Source: Legionellaceae bacterium (GTDB taxonomy: Bacteria > Pseudomonadota > Gammaproteobacteria > Legionellales > Legionellaceae). Taken from it: DNA of 32,736 nt. The position numbers were made by a program, and so were the translations under genes. The notes below the pieces were generated by a model. It did no database searches, was not told the DNA's origin, and saw nothing but the letters and a program-made list of their open reading frames with translations. Position 1 is the stretch's first letter. Every line of letters starts with the position of its first letter. Shown here piece by piece: positions 16,547 to 24,348 of the stretch. The stretch spans positions 1 to 32,736 of the forward strand of contig JAALKW010000006.1 in NCBI GenBank assembly GCA_011087865.1. Direction: 5' to 3'.

Positions 16547-17563
16547 ATGCCAGTTATTAATCAAGAAGTTAGAGCTGTATTAGATGATTTACTCATCAAT
16601 GTATTATCTCAAGCCGCACCGGAAGATAGAATTGATGAAATGAGTGTTGAACACGTATTTGATTATGATGGGTGTCTCGGGGATTATGATGGAGAGGACA
16701 TTCCAGAAGAAATGCAGGCTGCTGATCAGCAATTTTGGCAAGATTTAAAAGATGAAATACATGAGCAGACCAAAGGGTTACCCTCTGATAGGCGTTGTAT
16801 CAGCATTGGTACCGCAAGACAATCTAAAGAATGCGATGACTTAGGTATAGCGGTTAATCATTCTCCTTCTTGTTTTATTATCTATGATGAAAGGGCTTTA
16901 TTTTTAGATGTAATATTTGATCCATTCTTACTCGCAGATGTAAAAGATGGATTGCTTCCTGGTACATCGTATCAGTATATTATGGATCCGATGTATCAAG
17001 GTTCGCATGCCACATGGTATTTTGATGAGTCAAAAATAAGTCTTATTTATGCAAAAGCACATCGTGCGGCATCGTTTAATCCTTATGGCACAGTGCAACT
17101 GACGTTTTATGACGATAGGCAAGATATTCTTGATGGCCTATATGATTTCTTTACAAGCAATGCAGCTTTATTACCTGATAATTTGGCTTTATATTTGTGT
17201 CAGTATCGACGTGGGCAAGGGATTTTATATAGCTATCCAGATATTTACGGCATTTCGGTTCAAGATTCACTTGGCATTGATTTTGAATATGAAAATACAG
17301 TCAGGGAGCTCGGTATTTATATTCATCAAGCATCGTTTCAAAGAGGATTAAGCAGGCCTTTACATATTCCAGAAATTCAAGCCCTTGGTTTGGAGCAAAT
17401 TATTCATGATTTAAGATGTACGGATACTGTGACGACTCAACTGGGTCATATGATTTTCACACCACCTTCTGATACAGTAAATATAGATGATATAGAAGAA
17501 ACTGAAAGTATAGAAGATATAGAAGATGCAGGAGAGTGCGAGAGCATGTATCCATCAACATGA
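16547..17563 (+). CDS. HAD-like phosphatase-type protein with acidic C-terminal tail (effector candidate)
   Basis: The 338-residue product has the four HAD motifs in order, though with unusual spacing. Motif I is FDYDGCLGD with Asp39 and Asp41; motif II is SIGTARQS with Thr89; a Lys around 163-170 could be motif III; motif IV is TFYDDRQDIL with Asp189 and Asp190. The first ~35 residues are helical. Hydrolysis of a phosphoester is therefore possible, but the family is not one I recognise. The C-terminal 30 residues are dominated by Glu/Asp (IDDIEETESIEDIEDAGE) and resemble the E-block of Dot/Icm substrates. There is no signal peptide. The ribosome site is weak, and 248 bp of AT-rich intergenic DNA lies upstream. 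It may instead be a metabolic phosphatase. Confidence 0.7.
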   Translation: MPVINQEVRAVLDDLLINVLSQAAPEDRIDEMSVEHVFDYDGCLGDYDGEDIPEEMQAADQQFWQDLKDEIHEQTKGLPSDRRCISIGTARQSKECDDLGIAVNHSPSCFIIYDERALFLDVIFDPFLLADVKDGLLPGTSYQYIMDPMYQGSHATWYFDESKISLIYAKAHRAASFNPYGTVQLTFYDDRQDILDGLYDFFTSNAALLPDNLALYLCQYRRGQGILYSYPDIYGISVQDSLGIDFEYENTVRELGIYIHQASFQRGLSRPLHIPEIQALGLEQIIHDLRCTDTVTTQLGHMIFTPPSDTVNIDDIEETESIEDIEDAGECESMYPST

Positions 17564-17596
17564 CCTTTTAAATGACATATTAAGTTTAGGTTAAAT

Positions 17597-18781
17597 ATGA
17601 CTCATACCAACCATACTAATCATATTAATTGGACTAGCAAGCAGTGCCTGACGAAGCTGTTTCCTTTGATTATTACGATATCTTTTGGAATGGATGTGTT
17701 TGTGCCGGCCATTCCAAGCATGGGGATTTATTTTCATACAACCGTGAGTACGATGCAGGCAAGTCTTTACTTGTTTATGCTCAGCGTTGCGGTTGGACAG
17801 TTGTTTATTGGCCCTCTGGCTGATAGGTTTGGGCGGCGTTGTCTTGCGCAATATACAGCTTTATTTTTTTTGGTCGGATCAGTGCTTGCATCTCAGGCAA
17901 TATCTGTCCCTGTTTTATTTATTGCCCGAGTGATTCAAGCCATCGGTGCGTGCGGTACTTACTTGCTTTGCTTTATTATTGTTCGGGATAATTTTTCAAC
18001 ACAAGATTGTGGGCGTCTATTTAGCTTGCTTGCAGGGGTTAATTCTATTGCTGCAAGTACCGCACCTATTATTGGGGGAATTTTATTAGACTGGACGCAA
18101 AATTGGCGCAGTGCTTTTTATTTTTTAATTGCATTGGGGCTTGTGATTACTCTAACCGTTTATAAAAATATTCCGGTATATTTTTACACAAAACCTGATG
18201 TAAAAGATGGGTTGTTGGCGCGTTGGCGACGTATTATTTGTAATGCGCATTTTAGAAAATATACGCTGATTTCTGCAAATGGCATGCTGGGTTTATATTT
18301 ATTTTGTGCTTTATCCCCTGAAGTTTTAATCACGAAATTAGGGTTAAGTGGTACGGACTATGGGTTATGGTTTGGGTTAAATGCTATCACCGCATTTACA
18401 GCTAATTTTATTGCGGCACGTTTAACGCTGCGTAAAAAGCTAGAACACATTATTTGTTATGGTTTAATTATCATGGGGTGTTCGGCGTTTACTATGTTTT
18501 TAATTGATTTGCTTCTAAATATAAGCGTTTTAAAATTTATGCTACCCATGCTTTGCTTAACCTTTGGGATTGGCTTAAGCATGGGGTGTGCTACAGCACT
18601 AGCACTCAGAGATTTTGAACATATTGCGGGAACAGCAACCTCATTAATAAGCGCTTCTCAATTTAGTCTTGCAGGTTTGGTTGGAATATTGATTACTTAT
18701 TTTCCCCTGGGCCCCACAAGCCTTGCCTTACCCATGCTCGTGCTGATTTTATTTAATTTTAAAGTCTTCATTAAGCCATGA
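17597..18781 (+). CDS. MFS transporter, Bcr/CflA drug-efflux family
   Basis: The inner-membrane protein has 394 residues and about 12 hydrophobic segments. IGPLADRFGRRCLAQ is the MFS motif A, and DMDVF/VPAIPSMG-like residues at the end of segment 1 (FGMDVFVPAIPSM) are typical of Bcr/CflA proteins. RVIQAIGACGTYLLCFIIVRD is the family's segment-4 motif B. Family members export drugs or small metabolites by proton antiport; the substrate is unknown. The start at ATG 17597 has a weak AGG ribosome site. A hairpin with a T-run 80 bp downstream probably ends the transcript. Confidence 0.88.
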   Translation: MTHTNHTNHINWTSKQCLTKLFPLIITISFGMDVFVPAIPSMGIYFHTTVSTMQASLYLFMLSVAVGQLFIGPLADRFGRRCLAQYTALFFLVGSVLASQAISVPVLFIARVIQAIGACGTYLLCFIIVRDNFSTQDCGRLFSLLAGVNSIAASTAPIIGGILLDWTQNWRSAFYFLIALGLVITLTVYKNIPVYFYTKPDVKDGLLARWRRIICNAHFRKYTLISANGMLGLYLFCALSPEVLITKLGLSGTDYGLWFGLNAITAFTANFIAARLTLRKKLEHIICYGLIIMGCSAFTMFLIDLLLNISVLKFMLPMLCLTFGIGLSMGCATALALRDFEHIAGTATSLISASQFSLAGLVGILITYFPLGPTSLALPMLVLILFNFKVFIKP

Positions 18782-18861
18782 CAATTTTTAGGTTCAAGTA
18801 GGGGCCATTTAAATTAAAAGGCCTGCTTTAAGTACGGTAAAAAATAGTTGGTAAGATATAA

Positions 18862-18888
18862 GGCATGTCTATATAATGCCGTTTTTTT
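18862..18888 (+). terminator. Probable rho-independent terminator after the Bcr/CflA gene
   Basis: GGCAT (18862-18866) pairs with ATGCC (18876-18880) around a 9-nt loop and is followed by seven T (18882-18888). The stem is short, so efficiency is uncertain. It could also attenuate transcription into the gene at 18919. Confidence 0.5.
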
Positions 18889-18918
18889 ATTACTTATACT
18901 TAAAAATTGGAGTGCTCA

Positions 18919-19284
18919 ATGCCAAAGTCTTTATCAAGAAGCCTGACTGAAGGTGCTATTATTGGTGGTACTTGGGGTGCCTTAGCGAGAACCTTTACCT
19001 TTCTTTCGACGGCACCTATTTTTTTTGGTAATGCGTTATTAATTACCTTAGCTGCTGAAAGTTTGTCTGGAGGAGAGCATGGTGAAGCGGCAGGCAACTA
19101 TTATGCTGATTCTTTAACACCTGCTGAGCTGTATGAAAATGGAAAAGATATTGTTGCCTGTGGTGCAATCACAGGTGCCATGGTGGGTATGGGTTTTGCT
19201 CTGGCAAGAAAAGGGATGTTTGCAATCGAACACGTCGAAGAGAGAGGGCAGAGAGAACCGCAAACTGCTCCTCATCTGAATTAA
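18919..19284 (+). CDS. Small membrane protein of unknown function
   Basis: The 121-residue protein has two glycine/alanine-rich hydrophobic hairpins, at about residues 11-48 (EGAIIGGTWGALA... FFGNALLITLAAES) and 80-100 (ACGAITGAMVGMGFALA), separated by a short polar stretch with GEHGEAAGNYY. It ends in a polar tail. I do not recognise the family. Gly-x-x-x-Gly spacing in both hydrophobic parts suggests packed or membrane-inserted helices. ATG 18919 follows GGAGTG at ideal spacing, and is preferred to TTG 18907. The stop codon abuts the TTG of the dus gene, so translation is probably coupled. Confidence 0.7.
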   Translation: MPKSLSRSLTEGAIIGGTWGALARTFTFLSTAPIFFGNALLITLAAESLSGGEHGEAAGNYYADSLTPAELYENGKDIVACGAITGAMVGMGFALARKGMFAIEHVEERGQREPQTAPHLN

Positions 19285-20238
19285 TTGAACAGAGCCTTTA
19301 ATATTGGCGCGCTTGAGTTACCGCATAGGCTAATACAAGCGCCGTTGGCAGGTATTAGTTGTGCCCCTTTTAGGGCATTATTTTCGCATTATACAAAGCC
19401 TGCTTATGCAGTCACAGAAATGATTTCTGCGCATTCTATGCGACAGCATCAAACATTAAATCCGCGTTATTTAACACGGTCAAAGCAGGAAGGGCCTTGG
19501 TGTATTCAATTATCAGGGCAAGATGCAAAGTTACTGGGTGAGGCCACACAGGTGGCAACAAGTTATGGCCCAGATTTAGTTGACTTAAACTGCGGTTGTC
19601 CGAAACCTAAAATTCGTGCGAGAGGATGTGGTTCGGCTTTAATGGATACCCCCAAAAAACTCGCATCTGTGGTGGGTGCGATGAGAAAGGCAACGCACTT
19701 GCCTTTAACGGTAAAAATTCGCGTAGCAGGTCATACATCCGATAAGGCTTATTTAGAGGCTGCAAATATTATTGAGGCTTGCGGTGCGGATGCAATCATT
19801 GTGCATGGGCGGCATCATTCTGAAGACTATGATGTGACTGCTAATTATGCGCAAATTAGGCGTGTGGTTGAGCGCGTAAATATACCGGTGATTGCAAATG
19901 GTGATGTATGTGACACAGAAAGCATGCAAACTTGTTTTGAGGCATCAGGTGCTGCAAGCATTATGATTGCTCGAGCAAGTATTGGTAAACCATGGCTTTT
20001 TCAGCAGTTACTCGATAACTGTATTATGCAGCCATCAGGCGCCGACATTTTAAAATTATTTAAAATACATATTAATCAACTGGCGCTGCTTGAAGGGTCT
20101 GAAACAGTCGCATTATTTCAGGCTCGGCGATTAATCAAATGGTATTTTCCTGATTTAGATAGCAATCAGCTGGCATATTGCTATAAACTCCAAGCTTTGA
20201 AAGCTTTATATCTTACATTAGAAGCATATTATGACTAA
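19285..20238 (+). CDS. tRNA-dihydrouridine synthase family protein
   Basis: This FMN-dependent enzyme reduces uridines to dihydrouridine in tRNA D-loops. The 317-residue product shows the TIM-barrel pattern: IQAPLAGISCAPFRALF, AYAVTEMISAHSM, WCIQLSGQD, the catalytic-Cys segment VDLNCGCPKPKI with GCGSALM, TVKIRVAG, AIIVHGRHHSEDY, VIANGDV and IMIARASIGKPWLFQ. The last motif is closer to DusB than to DusA or DusC, but CGCPKPKIRARGCG is unusual for DusB, so the exact target uridine is not assigned. The start is TTG 19285, directly after the preceding stop; there is no near ATG and the TTG start gives the normal length. The gene overlaps the S1-type gene by 8 bp. Confidence 0.88.
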   Translation: MNRAFNIGALELPHRLIQAPLAGISCAPFRALFSHYTKPAYAVTEMISAHSMRQHQTLNPRYLTRSKQEGPWCIQLSGQDAKLLGEATQVATSYGPDLVDLNCGCPKPKIRARGCGSALMDTPKKLASVVGAMRKATHLPLTVKIRVAGHTSDKAYLEAANIIEACGADAIIVHGRHHSEDYDVTANYAQIRRVVERVNIPVIANGDVCDTESMQTCFEASGAASIMIARASIGKPWLFQQLLDNCIMQPSGADILKLFKIHINQLALLEGSETVALFQARRLIKWYFPDLDSNQLAYCYKLQALKALYLTLEAYYD

Positions 20239-21073
20239 AATCGGGCAGTTTAATGCATTAAAAGTTGTTAAATTAGTAGACTTTGGTGTTTATTTAGATG
20301 GCAATGATTTAGGTGAAATTTTATTACCTAATAAAGTCGTGCCAGAGCATACAAGTATCAACGATATTTTAGATGTTTTTCTTTATTTTGACTCTGAAGA
20401 TAGACTCATTGCGACAACCGTTCGTCCTTATGCGGAACTGGGTCAGTGTGCTTATCTAAAAGTCATTGATACCAATCATGTGGGTGCTTTTTTAGATTGG
20501 GGCTTAGATAAAGATTTGTTAGTGCCAAGACCTGAGCAGCATATGGTTATGGAAAAAAACAAATCTTATTTAGTGTATTTAAAGCAAGATCGTGAAGGAC
20601 GTATTTTTGCGAGTACAAAGCTTGATTATTTTTTAGATAAAACACCAGCATCTTTTAAACCCGGTGATGCAGTGGATTTATTGATTGCTGACACGACAGA
20701 TTTAGGCACCAAAGTAATTATTAATCATCAATATTGGGGCTTAATATATGCTTCTGATATTTTTCAAAATGTACGTTACGGGCAAAAAACAAAGGGATAT
20801 ATTCAAACCATACGTGATGACGGAAAAATTGATGTAACCCTGAGAAAATCAGGACAGAGCAATCGTCATGATTTAGCTGGGCGTATATTAGCCGAATTAG
20901 AGCAGCAAGGTGGTTTTTTAGGATTACATGATAAAAGCCCTGCATTTGATATTCAACGTGTTTTCAATGACAGTAAAAAAAGCTTTAAAAATGCAATCGG
21001 ACGTCTTTATAAACAAAGAAAAATTGATATAGAAGCGAACGGTATTCGCTTGAAAACGCCTGAGAATAAATAA
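20231..21073 (+). CDS. CvfB/YitL-like S1-type RNA-binding protein
   Basis: The 280-residue protein contains successive OB/S1-like domains: residues ~1-60 (GQFNALKVVKLVDFGVYLDG), ~65-130 (GQCAYLKVIDTNHVGAFLDWGLDKDLLVP), ~140-205 (GDAVDLLIADTTDLGTKV), and a C-terminal winged helix (AFDIQRVFNDSKKSFKNAIGRLYKQRKI). This architecture is that of CvfB/YitL, proteins that bind RNA and affect virulence-gene expression in Staphylococcus; the role in gammaproteobacteria is not established. The start overlaps the dus gene by 8 bp, so both are likely translated as a unit. The hairpin just after the stop has its T-run on the other strand. Confidence 0.85.
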   Translation: MTKIGQFNALKVVKLVDFGVYLDGNDLGEILLPNKVVPEHTSINDILDVFLYFDSEDRLIATTVRPYAELGQCAYLKVIDTNHVGAFLDWGLDKDLLVPRPEQHMVMEKNKSYLVYLKQDREGRIFASTKLDYFLDKTPASFKPGDAVDLLIADTTDLGTKVIINHQYWGLIYASDIFQNVRYGQKTKGYIQTIRDDGKIDVTLRKSGQSNRHDLAGRILAELEQQGGFLGLHDKSPAFDIQRVFNDSKKSFKNAIGRLYKQRKIDIEANGIRLKTPENK

Positions 21074-21116
21074 AAAAAATCATCGCTACTTGAATAATAC
21101 GTGGGTAGCGATGATT
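21072..21116 (-). terminator. Strong rho-independent terminator for the small exported-protein gene
   Basis: Arms AATCATCGCTAC (21078-21089) and GTAGCGATGATT (21105-21116) form a perfect 12-bp stem with a 15-nt loop. Read on the minus strand the stem is followed by a run of T (complement of 21072-21077), so it terminates the gene at 21140-21382. On the plus strand it lacks a T-run but could protect the 3' end of the CvfB-like message. Confidence 0.85.
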
Positions 21117-21139
21117 AAAGTCAGTTAAAATTCAAACAT

Positions 21140-21382
21140 TTATTTTTGATTTTTTAATTTATTATATTCTGCTTTTGCAGCATCAACTTCTTTTTGATGT
21201 TTTTTAATTTTATTTTCGTTATGTGTTAGTTTTGCAGCACCTAATTTTGCTTTAGCGCTTGATATACCGAGACTTGCTTTGCCTAAATCAGCCACAGAAG
21301 CAGGTGCAGCACTTACATTAGCACTTAATCCAAGTGAAGCCGCACCTAAAAGTAAAGCAGGTAAGACATGTAATTTCTTCAT
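21140..21382 (-). CDS. Small exported Lys/Ala-rich protein
   Basis: The 80-residue precursor starts at ATG 21382 behind AAGGGAG, a strong ribosome site; a longer in-frame ORF upstream (to 21454) has no such signal. Residues 1-25 are a signal peptide (MKK, hydrophobic LLLGAASLGL, cleavage after VSA). The mature ~55 residues are Ala/Lys-rich, with a helical C-terminal half (ENKIKKHQKEVDAAKAEYNKLKNQK) that is likely an amphipathic or coiled-coil helix. The gene has its own sigma70-like promoter and strong terminator, so it is a self-contained unit and may be highly expressed. No family is recognised; a periplasmic or secreted structural or chaperone-like peptide is possible. Confidence 0.8.
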   Translation of the reverse strand: MKKLHVLPALLLGAASLGLSANVSAAPASVADLGKASLGISSAKAKLGAAKLTHNENKIKKHQKEVDAAKAEYNKLKNQK

Positions 21383-21425
21383 GATAAAACTCCCTTTAAA
21401 TTCAAGTTGATTAGAACACAAGTAA

Positions 21426-21454
21426 TGTATAGTAAAGAATTTGTCATAAATCAA
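21426..21454 (-). promoter_or_regulatory. Sigma70-like promoter of the small exported-protein gene
   Basis: On the minus strand TTGATT (complement of 21449-21454) is separated by 17 bp from TATACA (complement of 21426-21431). Transcription would start near 21419, giving a leader of about 37 nt with the AAGGGAG ribosome site. Confidence 0.6.
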
Positions 21455-21489
21455 AAGGGGAGTGATTTTAATCTTGTTTTGCGTGTGTT

Positions 21490-21506
21490 ATAACCCTATG
21501 GGTTAT
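21490..21506. promoter_or_regulatory. 17-bp inverted repeat upstream of the outer-membrane barrel operon
   Basis: ATAACCC-TAT-GGGTTAT is a perfect inverted repeat with 7-bp arms, 20 bp before ATG 21527 and just upstream of the GGAG ribosome site. It could be an operator or a small leader hairpin. It lies in the divergent region shared with the small exported-protein gene. Confidence 0.4.
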
Positions 21507-21526
21507 TGTAATGGAGCACGATACTT

Positions 21527-22267
21527 ATGACGGGTGACACACGTATTTGGAAAGCTGTTTTTTTATGGGTCATCAGCACTCAAGTAGTCACAGCACATAC
21601 GATACCGCTTTTTATGAGTGTCGACGCGAGCACATTTTTCACGAAGCCAGGCATCACGCAAAATATTAATTTATTCAATAACTTGGGAAATACTTATGTT
21701 GCAGCCAAGCATTGGGATAATAAAACAACGCTTTTGTTTGGTGTGGGGGCAACGACGTATCAAAAAAATAATATTATATTTAATACGGGCCTACGATATT
21801 TAGCCACGTCTGATATTTTATTAAACGGTAACGTGTGGCAACTGAATCAAGCGCAATTTAATAATTTATCATATAACTATCGTGTTAAAAGTGATTTGCT
21901 TCTCGTAGAAAATGCAATCTCATACGCGCAATATGTTATACAACCGAGTTTTATTCTAGGTCTAGGGTATGCTAAAAATACAGCCAGCGCTTATCAAACT
22001 AGCCCGATTTATAATCATGCTGCGACCGCAAACCAAGCATTTACTGATAAAAGCACATCGCAATTAGCTTATGAAATAGGTGCGGGTCTTGATTATTATT
22101 TATTAAAACCTGCGGTGATTGAGCTTGCTTATCGTTTTATTGGGGCAGGTAAAGGTTATTTAGGCTACTCTCCGTTACAAAATACAAGCAATCGCTTTTC
22201 TACAGGAAATATTTATTATCAGACCATCAGCTTAGGGATTAGGCTTTATTATGATCATACCTATTAA
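21527..22267 (+). CDS. Probable outer-membrane beta-barrel protein
   Basis: The 246-residue product has a signal-like N-terminus (TRIWKAVFLWVISTQVVTAHT). The rest is a series of alternating amphipathic strands rich in Tyr and Asn (TTLLFGVGATTY, IIFNTGLRYL, FILGLGYA, LAYEIGAGLDYYLL, VIELAYRFIGAG, YYQTISLGIRLYY), consistent with an 8-stranded barrel like OmpA/opacity-type proteins. The last strand is not at the extreme terminus (ends DHTY), so insertion is inferred. GGAG precedes ATG 21527 by 10 bases. The next gene overlaps by 17 bp, so the two proteins are probably made together and may interact in the envelope. Confidence 0.7.
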   Translation: MTGDTRIWKAVFLWVISTQVVTAHTIPLFMSVDASTFFTKPGITQNINLFNNLGNTYVAAKHWDNKTTLLFGVGATTYQKNNIIFNTGLRYLATSDILLNGNVWQLNQAQFNNLSYNYRVKSDLLLVENAISYAQYVIQPSFILGLGYAKNTASAYQTSPIYNHAATANQAFTDKSTSQLAYEIGAGLDYYLLKPAVIELAYRFIGAGKGYLGYSPLQNTSNRFSTGNIYYQTISLGIRLYYDHTY

Positions 22268-24272
22268 ACAAGTTATTTTTGTTTTTTTTATTTGTTTTTT
22301 TTCAGTAATCACTTACGCCAATCATCCTATTTTTAATATTCAGTTGGCGACAGGCAGTGCGGCACTGCCGAGTCATGTCGGACGTTATGATCCCCCGACA
22401 GAGCATTTTTTTACAATTACAAATAAAAGCACACATCATATAGCGGACGCAGCGTATTATTTACCCGATTTTCTTGTGAAAAACACAGAAAAATCAACCT
22501 GCGGTTCAGTGCTACAGCACAATAGCAGCTGCCAATTGGCCGTGATATTGCGTCCGAATCAACTCGGGCAATTTAATGGAGATTTAAAAGTATGTGCAGG
22601 TAATGGCTTGTGGTGCTCGCGTTATCCAAATGGACTCGCGGTGACAGTCACAGAAAAAGAAATTGTTTCAACAAACTGTCATGAAGCGCAAACACGTCCA
22701 TTTTCAGATTTAACTTGTAGAGGGGCCAAGCAATTTTCAGATAACTTTGAAAGCTTTATCCAACAGGTTTTAAACCAATCGACCACACATCGGCAATTTC
22801 ATTATTTTCAGCATCAGCCCAGTGTTGATGAAACCACGGTTCCATGTTTAGAGGCGCGGCAAGCCGGGGAAATATTAGACCCTAATATACAAGGTGGCAG
22901 TATACCACTATGTGATTTAATGGGATATGCGTTAAGCAATGCACGCCCTAATCATCAATCAGAATCAGAATCAAAAACCAAGCAGTTTCCGCCTTATTTA
23001 ACGCGATTATTAGGGACTTCTTATCCAATTACAGATAATACCGTACCGCTTGATCAATTGGATGCACTGCGCTCAGAATTTAATACGTCTTTTATGGATG
23101 AATCAGTACAAAATGTAGGATATACAGGCCATGTTACTTTTTTAAGTGAGTATTATCAGCAGCAACTTGGAAAAGTATATACGCAATGTAGTGAGAGTGA
23201 TATTTGTTCTAGTATTTTTTATTTGCCTTATTTATTTGGCGGCAGTCCCGATGCACTGAAAACATGGCCGCCTACCGATCTGTTATATTGGGGGATGAGT
23301 GGTGGCGGTGGCAGTGGTTCAGGTTATCAAATCCAAGCCTTTAAACCCGGCAGTGCAACACATTACACCTTATTTTCTGGTGGCGGCGGTGGCGGTGCAG
23401 GTAACACAACACCCGAAGGAGAAGTAGGGGCGATTTCGTTGATTAACACGGGCTCCGGCGGTGGTGGTGGCAGTCAATTTGGCGGTGCTTACCTCAATCA
23501 AGGTGATAATCTCAACGGACTAGGGCTTGGTGCAGGTACAGGTTCGGGTCTTAGTGCTCTCGAGGGTACAAATATTATTTTTCAGGCACCTCCGGCAGTT
23601 GAATATTCTTTTTATCCACCCGTAGCACACCCTGATTGGAGTGATTCAAGGGTGTTAACAGAGTATGCAGATAATCTTAAATATTTATTAGATACTTTAA
23701 TTCCAGCACTTTACAATCAAGGCTATAGCATCGTGGTGACAGGTGGCGGCGGCGGTGGAACAGGCCTTGAGTTTTTAGATGCTTTAGGCGAAGAATTTAT
23801 CCCGTATCCTGTTTCAACTGAGTATGGTTTTAATTTTTGCTATGTCTTTAATAAAGCAGGCCAGTATAAAAAAAGTGATTGTGTTTCGGCTTCTGCAGTA
23901 ATAAACAATAAATTAACGTTAGATCAAATTATTTATCAAAATATAGGTCAATTATTTAATCAATGTATGAAGCAAGCTATTTTACCTGAAAACTGTCATG
24001 GCTATACAGATTATACATGTACATGTACCTTTCAACATGTCTGTGTTATTACTGAGCTGACTAATATATTACAGCTGAATGGTTTTTCAAGTGACGATCT
24101 ACCTTCCTGGCTTGTGACACCGCATTGTAGCAATAGCGAGACAGCTTTATTATTACGTGCAGTACAAATGGATGCGCATCATAACCTTCAAAGTAATCAA
24201 TATAGCAAGGCCCTACATGGCTTTTTTAAAGCAAAGAATAAAAATATATCTTCCACACCATGGGATATTTAA
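22251..24272 (+). CDS. Large secreted glycine-rich protein of unknown function
   Basis: The 673-residue protein begins with a signal peptide (IKQVIFVFFICFFSVITYA). Residues ~30-140 resemble an Ig-like surface domain of the ASPM/SPD-2/Hydin type, with the pattern ITNKSTHHIADAAYYL, CGSVLQHNSSCQLAVILRP and LGQFNGDLKVC. Residues ~345-440 contain four clusters of consecutive glycines (SGGGGSGSG, SGGGGGGAG, GSGGGGGSQFGG, GLGAGTGSGLS), and another is near 500 (VTGGGGGGTG). Such clusters may form a polyglycine-II bundle. The C-terminal ~100 residues are cysteine-rich (CTCTFQHVC). No catalytic motif is recognised. It overlaps the barrel gene by 17 bp and is presumably exported; whether it stays in the periplasm, on the surface or is released cannot be told. 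Confidence 0.75.
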   Translation: MIIPIKQVIFVFFICFFSVITYANHPIFNIQLATGSAALPSHVGRYDPPTEHFFTITNKSTHHIADAAYYLPDFLVKNTEKSTCGSVLQHNSSCQLAVILRPNQLGQFNGDLKVCAGNGLWCSRYPNGLAVTVTEKEIVSTNCHEAQTRPFSDLTCRGAKQFSDNFESFIQQVLNQSTTHRQFHYFQHQPSVDETTVPCLEARQAGEILDPNIQGGSIPLCDLMGYALSNARPNHQSESESKTKQFPPYLTRLLGTSYPITDNTVPLDQLDALRSEFNTSFMDESVQNVGYTGHVTFLSEYYQQQLGKVYTQCSESDICSSIFYLPYLFGGSPDALKTWPPTDLLYWGMSGGGGSGSGYQIQAFKPGSATHYTLFSGGGGGGAGNTTPEGEVGAISLINTGSGGGGGSQFGGAYLNQGDNLNGLGLGAGTGSGLSALEGTNIIFQAPPAVEYSFYPPVAHPDWSDSRVLTEYADNLKYLLDTLIPALYNQGYSIVVTGGGGGGTGLEFLDALGEEFIPYPVSTEYGFNFCYVFNKAGQYKKSDCVSASAVINNKLTLDQIIYQNIGQLFNQCMKQAILPENCHGYTDYTCTCTFQHVCVITELTNILQLNGFSSDDLPSWLVTPHCSNSETALLLRAVQMDAHHNLQSNQYSKALHGFFKAKNKNISSTPWDI

Positions 24273-24348
24273 CATATATTATATTAATCCAAAATAACCC
24301 TTTATATGCAATATACAACCAATATGTTTTTATATCCCGGAGTTTGTT

